A stretch of 6,832 nucleotides of DNA. Origin: Thermoleophilia bacterium (GTDB lineage Bacteria; Actinomycetota; Thermoleophilia; Gaiellales; Gaiellaceae). A model generated the notes under the pieces. The model saw nothing but the letters and a program-made list of their open reading frames with translations. It searched no databases and was not told where the DNA came from. Of this stretch, positions 1 to 5,881 are shown one piece after another. The stretch spans positions 1 through 6,832 of the forward strand of contig JAICTB010000120.1 in the NCBI GenBank assembly GCA_025936595.1, in the 5' to 3' direction. A program made the position numbers and the translations under genes. Positions within the stretch are counted from its first letter, which is position 1. Each line of letters begins with the position of its first letter.

Positions 1-651
1 CTCGACGGCATCCGGGTAGTCGGGCCGGTGGATGTACTCGAAGTACGCCTGGTCGACGACGGTGAGCACGTGCGGCGGCACGCGCTCGAAGTACGCGTCG
101 AGCTCGTCCTGCGTGTTCATCGTGCCGGTCGGGTTGTTCGGATGGCAGATGTAGACGAGCTTCGTCCGCGGCGTGATCGCGGCGAGCAGCGCCTGGAGGT
201 CGTAGCGATCGTCCGGGCCGAGCGGAACGAGCGTCGCCGTCGCCCCCTGCTTGCGCGCGTAGATCGGATAACTCGGGAAGGAGGGCCAGCCGCAGACGAT
301 CTCGTCGAGCGGCTCGAGCGCCGCCTGGCTGAGCATGTCGATGCATCCGTCAGCCCCGGCGCCGGCGCAGATCTCGTCGGGGTCGACGCGGTGGCGCTCG
401 GCGAGCGCCTGCTGCAGGCGGTAGGCGCCGCCGTCGGGATAGCGGTTCAGCTCGCGTGCCGCGTCGGCGAGGGCATCGAGCGCCGCGGGAAACGGACCGA
501 ACGGTCCCTCGTTCGACGCAAGCTTGACCACCCGGTCGAGCCCGAGCTCGCGCTGGACGTCCTCGATCGGCTTCCCCGGTTTGTACGGCTGCAGCCCGTT
601 GACGCTCGCGCGAAAGAAGGCGTCCCGGAAGTCCTCGTACCCGCCCGTCAC
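1..651 (-). CDS. hisC: Histidinol-phosphate aminotransferase (HisC), N-terminal 217 codons, cut by the left window edge
   Basis: This is a PLP-dependent fold-type I aminotransferase that would convert imidazole-acetol phosphate and glutamate to L-histidinol phosphate in cytoplasmic histidine synthesis. The visible part has the HisC-like start QPYKPGKPIEDVQRELGL (residues 21-38), then KLASNEGPFGPFP (about 43-55), NRYPDGGAYRL (69-79), the cofactor-phosphate region GAGADG (97-102), the PNNPTG signature (171-176) and VVDQAYFEY (198-206), whose Asp and Tyr contact PLP. The Schiff-base Lys and C-terminal third lie beyond base 1. Most HisC proteins read NENP where this reads NEGP. The chosen start is a GTG, 10 bases after the stop of the cupin gene; a GGAG lies only two bases before it, so the start is not firm. 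It is probably translated from the cupin transcript. HisC relatives also act on phenylalanine and other substrates, so the exact substrate is inferred. Confidence 0.85.
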   Translation of the reverse strand, partial: MTGGYEDFRDAFFRASVNGLQPYKPGKPIEDVQRELGLDRVVKLASNEGPFGPFPAALDALADAARELNRYPDGGAYRLQQALAERHRVDPDEICAGAGADGCIDMLSQAALEPLDEIVCGWPSFPSYPIYARKQGATATLVPLGPDDRYDLQALLAAITPRTKLVYICHPNNPTGTMNTQDELDAYFERVPPHVLTVVDQAYFEYIHRPDYPDAVE

Positions 652-661
652 GACTCCGAGA

Positions 662-1213
662 CTACTCGGGAAGCCAGCCACTGCGGTAACGGGCAGGCTC
701 GCCGGGCGGGAAGCGGGCGTAGGCTTCCGCCGCGTCGGTCGTCTCGCGCTCGACGCCCGCCCCATGGCGCAGCGCAGCGTCGTCGACCGTGTACGCGCCC
801 CAGTCCGGGCCGGTCGAGCGGACGCGCGCCCCGACGGCGAGGACCACGGACGACGTCTCGCCTGCGCCGACGATCACGTGTCCCGTCCCAGGGGGACAGT
901 GGACGAGATCCCATGGCCGCAGCCGGCGCTCCTGCCCCTCGATGATGAGGAGCGGCTCGCCGGCCAGCACAAGGAAGTCCTCCTGGTCGTGCTCGTGGTG
1001 ATACATCGCCATCGCGTCGCCAGGTCCGAGCACCTGCACGTTGATCCCGAGCTGCGAGAAGTCCGCCTTCCCCTCGAAGCCCTCGAACTCGGCGTAGGCC
1101 CCGCGTCCTCCGCGAATACGCCAGGGAGCGTCGCGCGCGTTCAGCACGAACCACCCTCCGTCGGTCGCGACGAGCCCGTGCTCCGTCTGCTCGAGCGGCG
1201 ACTCCGGGACCAT
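662..1213 (-). CDS. Single-domain cupin protein (183 aa), putative metal-binding
   Basis: This is a small conserved-barrel cupin of unknown substrate. Motif 1 runs from Gly65 to Gly85, with His73, His75 and Glu78 in the H-x-H-x2-E-x6-G arrangement. Motif 2 is PPGTGH at 107-112 and gives the fourth ligand, His112. All four usual metal ligands are therefore present, which suggests a bound Fe, Mn, Zn or Ni ion. There is no signal peptide or membrane segment. The C-terminal 50 residues (from about STGPDWGAY, 133-141) lie outside the core barrel and contain no recognised domain. The ATG start is preceded by a -10-like AATACT at a six-base gap with no Shine-Dalgarno, so the mRNA may be leaderless. 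hisC follows 10 bases after the stop, so the two are probably one operon. The cupin fold serves enzymes, sugar-binding proteins and regulators alike, and nothing visible selects among these. Confidence 0.85.
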   Translation of the reverse strand: MVPESPLEQTEHGLVATDGGWFVLNARDAPWRIRGGRGAYAEFEGFEGKADFSQLGINVQVLGPGDAMAMYHHEHDQEDFLVLAGEPLLIIEGQERRLRPWDLVHCPPGTGHVIVGAGETSSVVLAVGARVRSTGPDWGAYTVDDAALRHGAGVERETTDAAEAYARFPPGEPARYRSGWLPE

Positions 1214-1219
1214 CGACGG

Positions 1220-1225
1220 AGTATT
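1220..1225 (-). promoter_or_regulatory. Candidate -10 element of a leaderless promoter for the cupin-hisC operon
   Basis: On the minus strand the hexamer AATACT keeps the key A2 and T6 of TATAAT (four of six matches). It is followed by exactly six bases and then the ATG of the cupin gene, so transcription would start at or next to the A of ATG. No Shine-Dalgarno precedes the ATG and no convincing -35 is visible. It lies within the span between the two divergent starts and interleaves with the opposing candidate at 1233-1238. Confidence 0.45.
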
Positions 1226-1232
1226 GCGCGTC

Positions 1233-1238
1233 TACCCT
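1233..1238 (+). promoter_or_regulatory. Candidate -10 element of a leaderless promoter for the Lon-domain gene
   Basis: The hexamer TACCCT fits the TAnnnT form of actinobacterial -10 boxes. It is followed by exactly six bases (GGGACC) and then GTG at 1245, placing the transcription start at or next to the first base of the start codon. No good Shine-Dalgarno precedes this GTG, and no clear -35 is visible. The same six-base arrangement occurs on the other strand for the cupin gene. Confidence 0.45.
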
Positions 1239-1244
1239 GGGACC

Positions 1245-1871
1245 GTGACGGAGCTCGGCCTCTTCCCGCTCCCGCTCGTCCTCTTCCCCACCGAGCGGAT
1301 TCCGCTGCACATCTTCGAGCCGCGCTACCGGGAGCTGATCGACGAGTGCGTCGAGACCGGCGGCGAGTTCGGGCTCGCGCTCGCGACCGGCGACGGCGCG
1401 GTGCACGAGATCGGGACGCGTGCGAAGGTCATCGACGTGCTCGAGGTGCTCGAGGACGGCCGCATGAACATCGTCGTCGAGGGTCAGGAGCGTTTCCGCC
1501 TGCTCGAGCTGACGTCGGGCCGGTCGTTCACGACCGGCCGCGTCGAGCCCGTCGCGGATGACGACGACCCGGCGAATCCGGCGGACGTCGATCGTGCCGG
1601 CTCGCTCTTCGGCGAGCTTGCGGCGCTCGCCGAGAGCGACGTCGGTCGTCCGGACCCGGCCTCGCCGAGCTTCGACTGGGAGCTCGCCGCGCGCGTGGAT
1701 CTCGGTGTCGATGCGGAGCAGGAGCTCCTTGCGCTGCAGTCGCCGCGCGCACGCATGGCGCGGCTCGCGGAGCTGCTCACGATCGCGCTCGAGTCGCTGC
1801 AGGTCGAGCAGGCGCTGCGAGAGCGGGCGAGCAGGAACGGCAAGGTGTCGCCGCTCGATCCCGAACCCTAA
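1245..1871 (+). CDS. Stand-alone Lon N-terminal (LAN/PUA-like) domain protein, 208 aa
   Basis: This resembles the substrate-binding N-terminal domain of Lon protease without any AAA+ or protease domain. The opening LGLFPLPLVLFPTERIPLHI (residues 4-23) followed by FEPRYRELI (24-32) is the hallmark of the family. GTRAKV (about 57-62) and NIVVEGQERFRLLE (about 74-87) complete the beta-rich domain. The last 70 or so residues (WELAARVDL, then repeated RARMARLAELLTIALESLQ-like text) look helical and match the small bundle that follows the domain in Lon. The GTG at 1245 was chosen because homologues begin with MTELGLFPLP-like text and a -10-like box sits six bases upstream; an in-frame TTG at 1224 would add seven residues. 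There is no signal peptide. Members are common in actinobacteria and proteobacteria, and their function is not settled. The stop overlaps that of the convergent transferase gene by 4 bases. Confidence 0.85.
   Translation: MTELGLFPLPLVLFPTERIPLHIFEPRYRELIDECVETGGEFGLALATGDGAVHEIGTRAKVIDVLEVLEDGRMNIVVEGQERFRLLELTSGRSFTTGRVEPVADDDDPANPADVDRAGSLFGELAALAESDVGRPDPASPSFDWELAARVDLGVDAEQELLALQSPRARMARLAELLTIALESLQVEQALRERASRNGKVSPLDPEP
1518..1539. repeat. Intragenic inverted repeat with two 10-base arms
   Basis: The arms GGCCGGTCGT (1518-1527) and ACGACCGGCC (1530-1539) are perfect reverse complements separated by TC. As RNA this folds to at least nine G/C-rich pairs closed by a UUCA loop. It lies wholly inside the Lon-domain gene and encodes part of SGRSFTTGR. 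No U-tract follows, so it is not a standard terminator. In such GC-rich DNA it may be chance. Confidence 0.5.
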
Positions 1872-3442
1872 GACGCTTCGACGACGATCCCGTCGCCGCC
1901 GCGGCGCGCGTCACCCGCCGCCGCGAGGGTTCCGTTGTCGCACACCTCGACCGCATTCGTGCCGCCGAAGAACAGGTTGCGGCGCCGCCAGCGCACGATG
2001 TCGTAGCCGAGCGCCTCGAGCCGGTCGAGCTCCGCCGCCTCGAAGCCGCCCTCGCAGTGCAGGTGCGGCTCGTCGAGGTGAACACGCGGGCGGTCGATCG
2101 CCTCGCCAACGCCGAGCCCATGTCTGACGACGTTCGCGATCACCTGCATGATCGCGCCCCGCAGCCGCACCGAGCCGGCGCTCCCGACGACGAGCCGTGG
2201 CCCGTTCGGCGCGGCGACGACCGTCGGCGCCATCATGCTTGTCAGCCTGCGCCCCGGCATCGCGGGCCCTCCCGCAACGAGGTCGTACTCGCCGAGCATG
2301 TTGTTCAGGTGGATGCCGGTGCCCGGCACGATCACGCCGGAGCCCGACCCGGTGGACGAGGACAGCGACGCCGCGTTGCCGTCGGCGTCGACGACGGAAA
2401 CGTGCGTCGTCCCGCCGGCCGGTGCATGCTCGGGCTCTCCAGCCAGGCGCGCGTCGATCCGGGCGGCGGCGCGCGCAAGCTCGCCGGTCGCGAGCAGTCT
2501 GCGTGCGAGGCCGCCGCGGTGGAGGCCCGACGTGAACCCGGCGCCTCGCGCGCGGGTCTGCTCGCGCATCACCTCCGCGAGCGACGCGATCGCCTCGGCA
2601 CTGCCCAGCGCGCCGCGACCGGTGCGCTCGAGCAGCGCGAGGCCGTAGGCGACGAGGATTCCGCCGGACGAGGGCGGCGGGTTGGAGATCACCTCGTGAC
2701 CGAGGTAGCCGACGCGCACCGGTCTACGCCAGGCGACGCGGTACGCGGCCAGGTCGTCGCGCGTCAGGCCGCCGCCGCCCGCCTGTACCGTCGCCGCGAT
2801 CGCTCCAGCCAGCTCGCCGCGATAGAGCTCTGCTGCGCCCCCTTCTCCGATCCGCTCGAGCGTGTCGGCGAGATCCGGAAAGCGGAGCGGGTCGCCGGGC
2901 CCGAGCCTGGCCCCGTCCGCGCCGCTGTAGAGGCGGCGTCCCTCGTCCGAGTGGCGCAGGATCAGGTCGAGGATCGCATGCAGGTGCGCCTGCGGCCGCG
3001 TGAGCTCGAAACCGGCGCGCGAGAGCTCGATCGCCGGCCGCAGGAGCTCGCGCCACGGCAGGCGGCCGTACGCGCGGTGCACCGCCTCGAGCCCCGCGGC
3101 GGCGCCGGGAACGGCACAGGACGCCTCGCCGATCCGGAAGATCTGGGTCGTCTCGCTGTCCCCGCCGAACCCGACGTCGACCGCGTGCATCTCGGCGCCC
3201 TCCGGTAGCGGGCGGCCGAGCCCCGGCGTCGCGACGAAGAAGTCGGCGACCCGCGCCGGCCGCCTGCCCGCGGGTACCACGAGCGCGAACCCGCCGGCTC
3301 CCGGCCCGCTGAGCGGGCTCTCTGCCACCCACGCGGCGAAGCCGGCGGCCACGCAGGCGTCCACGGCGTTCCCTCCCTCCTCGAGCATGCGTGCGCCCGC
3401 AGCTGCCGTCAGCGGGTGACCCGCGGCGATCGCGCCTCTCAT
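1868..3442 (-). CDS. ggt: Gamma-glutamyltransferase-family Ntn hydrolase (524 aa), probably cytoplasmic and with altered substrate pocket
   Basis: Members of this family self-cleave before a Thr that then becomes the nucleophile for moving or hydrolysing gamma-glutamyl groups (glutathione and related substrates). Seen here are EEGGNAVDACVA (about 21-32), SGPGAGGFAL (45-54), the large-subunit NPPPSSGGI (254-262), and GGTTHVSVVDADGNAASL at the processing site with Thr345 as predicted nucleophile. Further on are HLNNMLGEY (378-386), TSMMAPTVV (401-409) and GSAGSVRL (420-427). Length is slightly short for the family. Classical enzymes have DFRE, whose Arg (Arg114 in E. coli) binds the glutamyl carboxylate; here the text is DFFV, so that Arg is Phe69. 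No signal peptide is present, unlike the periplasmic E. coli enzyme. The ATG at 3442 was chosen because homology begins there; an in-frame TTG at 3511 would add 23 residues of unlike composition. The family is secure; gamma-glutamyl activity is not. Confidence 0.85.
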   Translation of the reverse strand: MRGAIAAGHPLTAAAGARMLEEGGNAVDACVAAGFAAWVAESPLSGPGAGGFALVVPAGRRPARVADFFVATPGLGRPLPEGAEMHAVDVGFGGDSETTQIFRIGEASCAVPGAAAGLEAVHRAYGRLPWRELLRPAIELSRAGFELTRPQAHLHAILDLILRHSDEGRRLYSGADGARLGPGDPLRFPDLADTLERIGEGGAAELYRGELAGAIAATVQAGGGGLTRDDLAAYRVAWRRPVRVGYLGHEVISNPPPSSGGILVAYGLALLERTGRGALGSAEAIASLAEVMREQTRARGAGFTSGLHRGGLARRLLATGELARAAARIDARLAGEPEHAPAGGTTHVSVVDADGNAASLSSSTGSGSGVIVPGTGIHLNNMLGEYDLVAGGPAMPGRRLTSMMAPTVVAAPNGPRLVVGSAGSVRLRGAIMQVIANVVRHGLGVGEAIDRPRVHLDEPHLHCEGGFEAAELDRLEALGYDIVRWRRRNLFFGGTNAVEVCDNGTLAAAGDARRGGDGIVVEAS

Positions 3443-3557
3443 GGACAGCCGGTTTCGGCCGATGGGTAGCGAGAGTTCACATGCACGAGCCGAATCTTCA
3501 CCGTTTCGCAACTAACCGGCCGTACGCTTCGGCGGTCCAACCAGTTGACGCCCAGTC
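3443..3557. promoter_or_regulatory. Divergent intergenic region between the transferase and membrane-protein genes
   Basis: This is the largest non-coding gap in the window and it should hold both outward promoters. It is visibly less GC-rich than the genes. On the plus strand, TACGCT at 3523-3528 is a possible -10 box that would give a leader of about 20 bases for the membrane-protein gene. No convincing -35, operator or riboswitch could be picked out, and no clear -10 for the minus-strand gene was found. Neither gene has a good Shine-Dalgarno. Confidence 0.3.
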
Positions 3558-4559
3558 ATGAGAATTTCCCGGACAATGATTCTGGTCTCCGCGGCCGCGG
3601 TCGCCCTGCTGGGCGCGGCCGCCGCATCGCCGCACCTCCTTGGTGGGCACGTCGCATCCGCGTTCGACGCGCTCGGGTCGGCCGAGCGCCACTGGCTGCT
3701 GCTCGGCGCCGCCGGCTTTGTCGCTGCATTCGCGGCGACCGTCGGAGCGTGGCGGGCCGCACTGGCGGCCGCCGGAGGGCGCATCTGCCCGAAACAGGCC
3801 GCCGCCCGCCTCGCGATCGGGTCGATGGTCAACTCGTTCGCGCCGGCAAAGCTCGGCGACGCGGTCAAGATCGCGCTCTGCTCGAAGGCGATCGACGCTC
3901 CGGGTCGCTTCTGGACCGCCGGCGGCGTGTACGCGGCGCTCGCCGCGGCACGCTCGCTGGCACTCGCCGCGGTGATCGTCGTCGCGTCGGCGAGCGGCGC
4001 AATGCCGCTCTGGCCCGTGTTCGTCCTCTGCGCGCTCGTTGGAGCACTCACGGCCGTATCGAGCCTCTCGGGACGCCTGCGAAACCACCCGCGCATCACC
4101 CAGGTGCTCGACGGCCTCGTGGCGCTCCGCCGCTCGCCCCGGGCGCTCGCGAGCGTGCTCGGCTGGACCGCGGCGATGCAGCTCGCGCGGCTGGGGGCGA
4201 CAATGGCCGTCGCCGCGGCGCTCGGCATCCCGCACCCGGTCCTGGCAGCACTGATCATCCTCCCCGCGCTCGACGTTGCCTCGGCGTTCCCGGTCACCCC
4301 CGGCAGCATCGGCGTCGGGAGCGGTGCGGTCGCGGTCGCGCTCGCGACCCGCGGGATCGGCATGACGCAGGCTCTCGGCGTCGGTTTCGCGATCCAGGCC
4401 CTCGAGACGCTCGTGAGCATCACGGCCGGCACGTTGGCGCTGCTCTACCTCGCGCCGCACGGAGCCGCCATCCGCCGCTGGACGCTGCGCCTCGCAACGG
4501 TCGGCGCGTCGGCCGGGCTTGCGGCCGCGCTCGGGCTGTTCCTCGTCGACGCGTTCTAG
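3558..4559 (+). CDS. Flippase-like integral membrane protein (UPF0104 / LPG-synthase TM family), 333 aa
   Basis: This polytopic inner-membrane protein belongs to the family of membrane domains related to that of lysylphosphatidylglycerol synthase (MprF) and to YbhN and AglD. About eight hydrophobic segments can be drawn, near residues 7-24, 46-72, 82-108 (partly polar), 123-146, 151-169, 198-222, 228-262 and 270-298, with a last one at 309-332. Family landmarks are NSFAPAKLGDAVK at 92-104, where relatives have an N-x-x-x-P-G-R-x-G-E-like motif, and FPVTPGSIGVGSGA at 244-257, matching the P-x-x-P-G-G-x-G-x-x-E motif with Ser where Glu is usual. No synthase (GNAT-like) domain is attached, so it is not an aminoacyl-phosphatidylglycerol synthase. 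A lipid or polyprenyl-carrier handling role is inferred from the family. The ATG at 3558 has no Shine-Dalgarno; an alternative ATG lies at 3576. The stop is 5 bases from that of convergent ftsZ, with no terminator hairpin between them. Confidence 0.75.
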   Translation: MRISRTMILVSAAAVALLGAAAASPHLLGGHVASAFDALGSAERHWLLLGAAGFVAAFAATVGAWRAALAAAGGRICPKQAAARLAIGSMVNSFAPAKLGDAVKIALCSKAIDAPGRFWTAGGVYAALAAARSLALAAVIVVASASGAMPLWPVFVLCALVGALTAVSSLSGRLRNHPRITQVLDGLVALRRSPRALASVLGWTAAMQLARLGATMAVAAALGIPHPVLAALIILPALDVASAFPVTPGSIGVGSGAVAVALATRGIGMTQALGVGFAIQALETLVSITAGTLALLYLAPHGAAIRRWTLRLATVGASAGLAAALGLFLVDAF

Positions 4560-4564
4560 TTTTC

Positions 4565-5881
4565 TCAGTCGCGCAGGAACGACGGCGTCTCGAGCGTGCC
4601 GCCGCCGACGGACGCCGCGGTCACGAACGACCCGCGTCTCGACGCTCCGCGGTTGCCGATCCCCGTTGCAACAACCGTGACCCACATCTGGCCCGTCAGG
4701 CGGTCGTCGATGGTGGCGCCGAAGATGATGTTCGTGTCGTCGGTCGCCGCCTCGCGCACGGCCTCGGCAGCCTCGTTCACCTCGTACAGCGTCAGATCGT
4801 CGCCGCCCGCGATCGACAGCAGGATGCCGCGTGCACCGGTGATCTCGGTCTCGATCAGCGGGCTGCGCAGCGCCCGCTCCGCGGCTTCCTTCGCGCGGTT
4901 CTCGCCACTCGCGTAGCCGATCCCCATGAGCGCGGAGCCGGAGTCCTGCATGATCGTCCGCACGTCGGCGAAGTCGAGGTTGATCAGCCCCGGATTCGTG
5001 ATCAGGTCGCAGATGCCCTGGACACCGTGGCGCAGGACGTCGTCCGCGATGCGGAACGCGTCGAGCATCGACGTCGAGCGGTCGAGCACCTCGAGCAGCC
5101 GGTCGTTCGGGACGACGATCAGCGTGTCGCACGCCTCGCGCAGCGACTGCAGCCCGTCGTCGGCCTGCTTCCTGCGACGCGAACCTTCAAACTTGAAGGG
5201 CATCGTGACGATGCCGACAGTGAGCGCGCCGACCTCGCGTGAGATGCGCGCCACGACAGGCGCCGCGCCGGAGCCCGTGCCCCCGCCTTCGCCGGCGGTA
5301 ACGAAGACCATGTCCGAGCCGCGAAGCGAGCGCTTGATCGCGTCATACGCGTCTTCCGCGGCCCGGCGGCCGATCTCGGGATCCGCACCGGAGCCGAGCC
5401 CCTCGGTCAGCTCGCTGCCGATGTGGATCTTCGTCGCCGCGTCGCTCATCTGCAGCTGCTGGATGTCGGTGTTCACCGCGATGAAGTCGACCTGGTTGAT
5501 CCCGGCGTCGATCATCCGGTCGACCGCGTTCAGGCCGGCGCCTCCGACGCCGGCGACGCGGATGACGGCGAGGTACGACGCGCTGTCGCGCGCGCGCTCG
5601 AGCCGCGCGGGCTGCTCGGGAAGCGGCTCGAGCCAGCGCGCCAGAGGGCGGCGCTCCTCGGCCGCGTCCGGGTCGGGCTCGGGTACGGGCGCCGCGGGCG
5701 CCACCGCACGAATGGGGGTCGGCTTCCGCCGCTTCGCGGCGGCCGGCGGCGGCGAGACGGGCGGCTCCGGAACGAGCTCCTGCTGCTCGTCCTGGCCGCT
5801 CTTCCCTCGTTGCGCCGCCTCGGTCGCGCGGAAGAGCTCCGCGAGCGGGCCTTCACGCATGCTGGCGCGATTTCTCGCCAT
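4565..5881 (-). CDS. ftsZ: Cell division GTPase FtsZ with about 100-residue N-terminal extension (438 aa)
   Basis: FtsZ is the tubulin-like GTPase that polymerises at mid-cell and recruits the division machinery. The core starts near residue 104 (AVIRVAGVGGAGLNAVDRMI). It includes FIAVNTDIQQL (133-143), ELTEGLGSGADPEIGR (157-172) and the tubulin signature AGEGGGTGSGAAP (196-208; usually GGGTGTG). PNDRLL (258-263) and the catalytic T7 loop NLDFADVR (301-308, Asp303 and Asp306) follow, so GTP turnover looks intact. ETPSFLRD (431-438) matches the conserved C-terminal peptide that binds partners such as FtsA or SepF, but the linker before it is only about 20 residues. Residues 1-103 are unusual: a helical-looking REGPLAELFRATEAA (9-23), then a Pro/Ala/Arg/Glu-rich stretch predicted to be disordered. 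The ATG at 5881 is favoured by the strong ribosome site 4 bases upstream; Met8 (5860) is the alternative. It overlaps parA by 29 bases and is probably translationally coupled. Confidence 0.95.
   Translation of the reverse strand: MARNRASMREGPLAELFRATEAAQRGKSGQDEQQELVPEPPVSPPPAAAKRRKPTPIRAVAPAAPVPEPDPDAAEERRPLARWLEPLPEQPARLERARDSASYLAVIRVAGVGGAGLNAVDRMIDAGINQVDFIAVNTDIQQLQMSDAATKIHIGSELTEGLGSGADPEIGRRAAEDAYDAIKRSLRGSDMVFVTAGEGGGTGSGAAPVVARISREVGALTVGIVTMPFKFEGSRRRKQADDGLQSLREACDTLIVVPNDRLLEVLDRSTSMLDAFRIADDVLRHGVQGICDLITNPGLINLDFADVRTIMQDSGSALMGIGYASGENRAKEAAERALRSPLIETEITGARGILLSIAGGDDLTLYEVNEAAEAVREAATDDTNIIFGATIDDRLTGQMWVTVVATGIGNRGASRRGSFVTAASVGGGTLETPSFLRD

Noticed and set aside
871..886. 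CACGTG core resembling the centre of a parS site
   Set aside because: The flanks do not match the parS palindrome (TGTTTCACGTGAAACA), and the site lies inside the cupin coding sequence.
28..945. Long open frame on the plus strand opposite HisC and the cupin gene
   Set aside because: Its translation is Arg-rich with no domain signatures, and the minus strand carries clear HisC and cupin motifs over the same bases.
1224..1244. TTG at 1224 as start of the Lon-domain gene
   Set aside because: It would add MRVYPGT, which does not look like family starts; GTG at 1245 gives the usual N-terminus and has a -10-like box at six bases.
2057..3208. Open frame of about 383 codons on the plus strand opposite the transferase gene
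   Set aside because: Composition is typical of an antisense shadow; the minus strand encodes the full Ntn-hydrolase domain set.
3443..3511. Possible 23-residue N-terminal extension of the transferase from a TTG
   Set aside because: The segment is less GC-rich than the gene, lies in the promoter gap, lacks signal-peptide character and precedes the point where homology begins.
3498..5132. Open frame of about 544 codons on the minus strand spanning the flippase and ftsZ region
   Set aside because: It is low-complexity Arg/Glu/Asp/Gly text, a mirror frame of GC-rich genes; both strands have better supported genes there.
3545..5242. Open frame of about 565 codons on the plus strand
   Set aside because: It is a shadow of the flippase gene (other frame) and of ftsZ (opposite strand), Arg-rich and without motifs.
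5726..5742. Seven-base G/C stem with a three-base loop in ftsZ, a terminator-like hairpin
   Set aside because: No U-tract follows, it encodes the Lys/Arg/Ala part of the FtsZ extension, and such short GC stems are expected by chance here.
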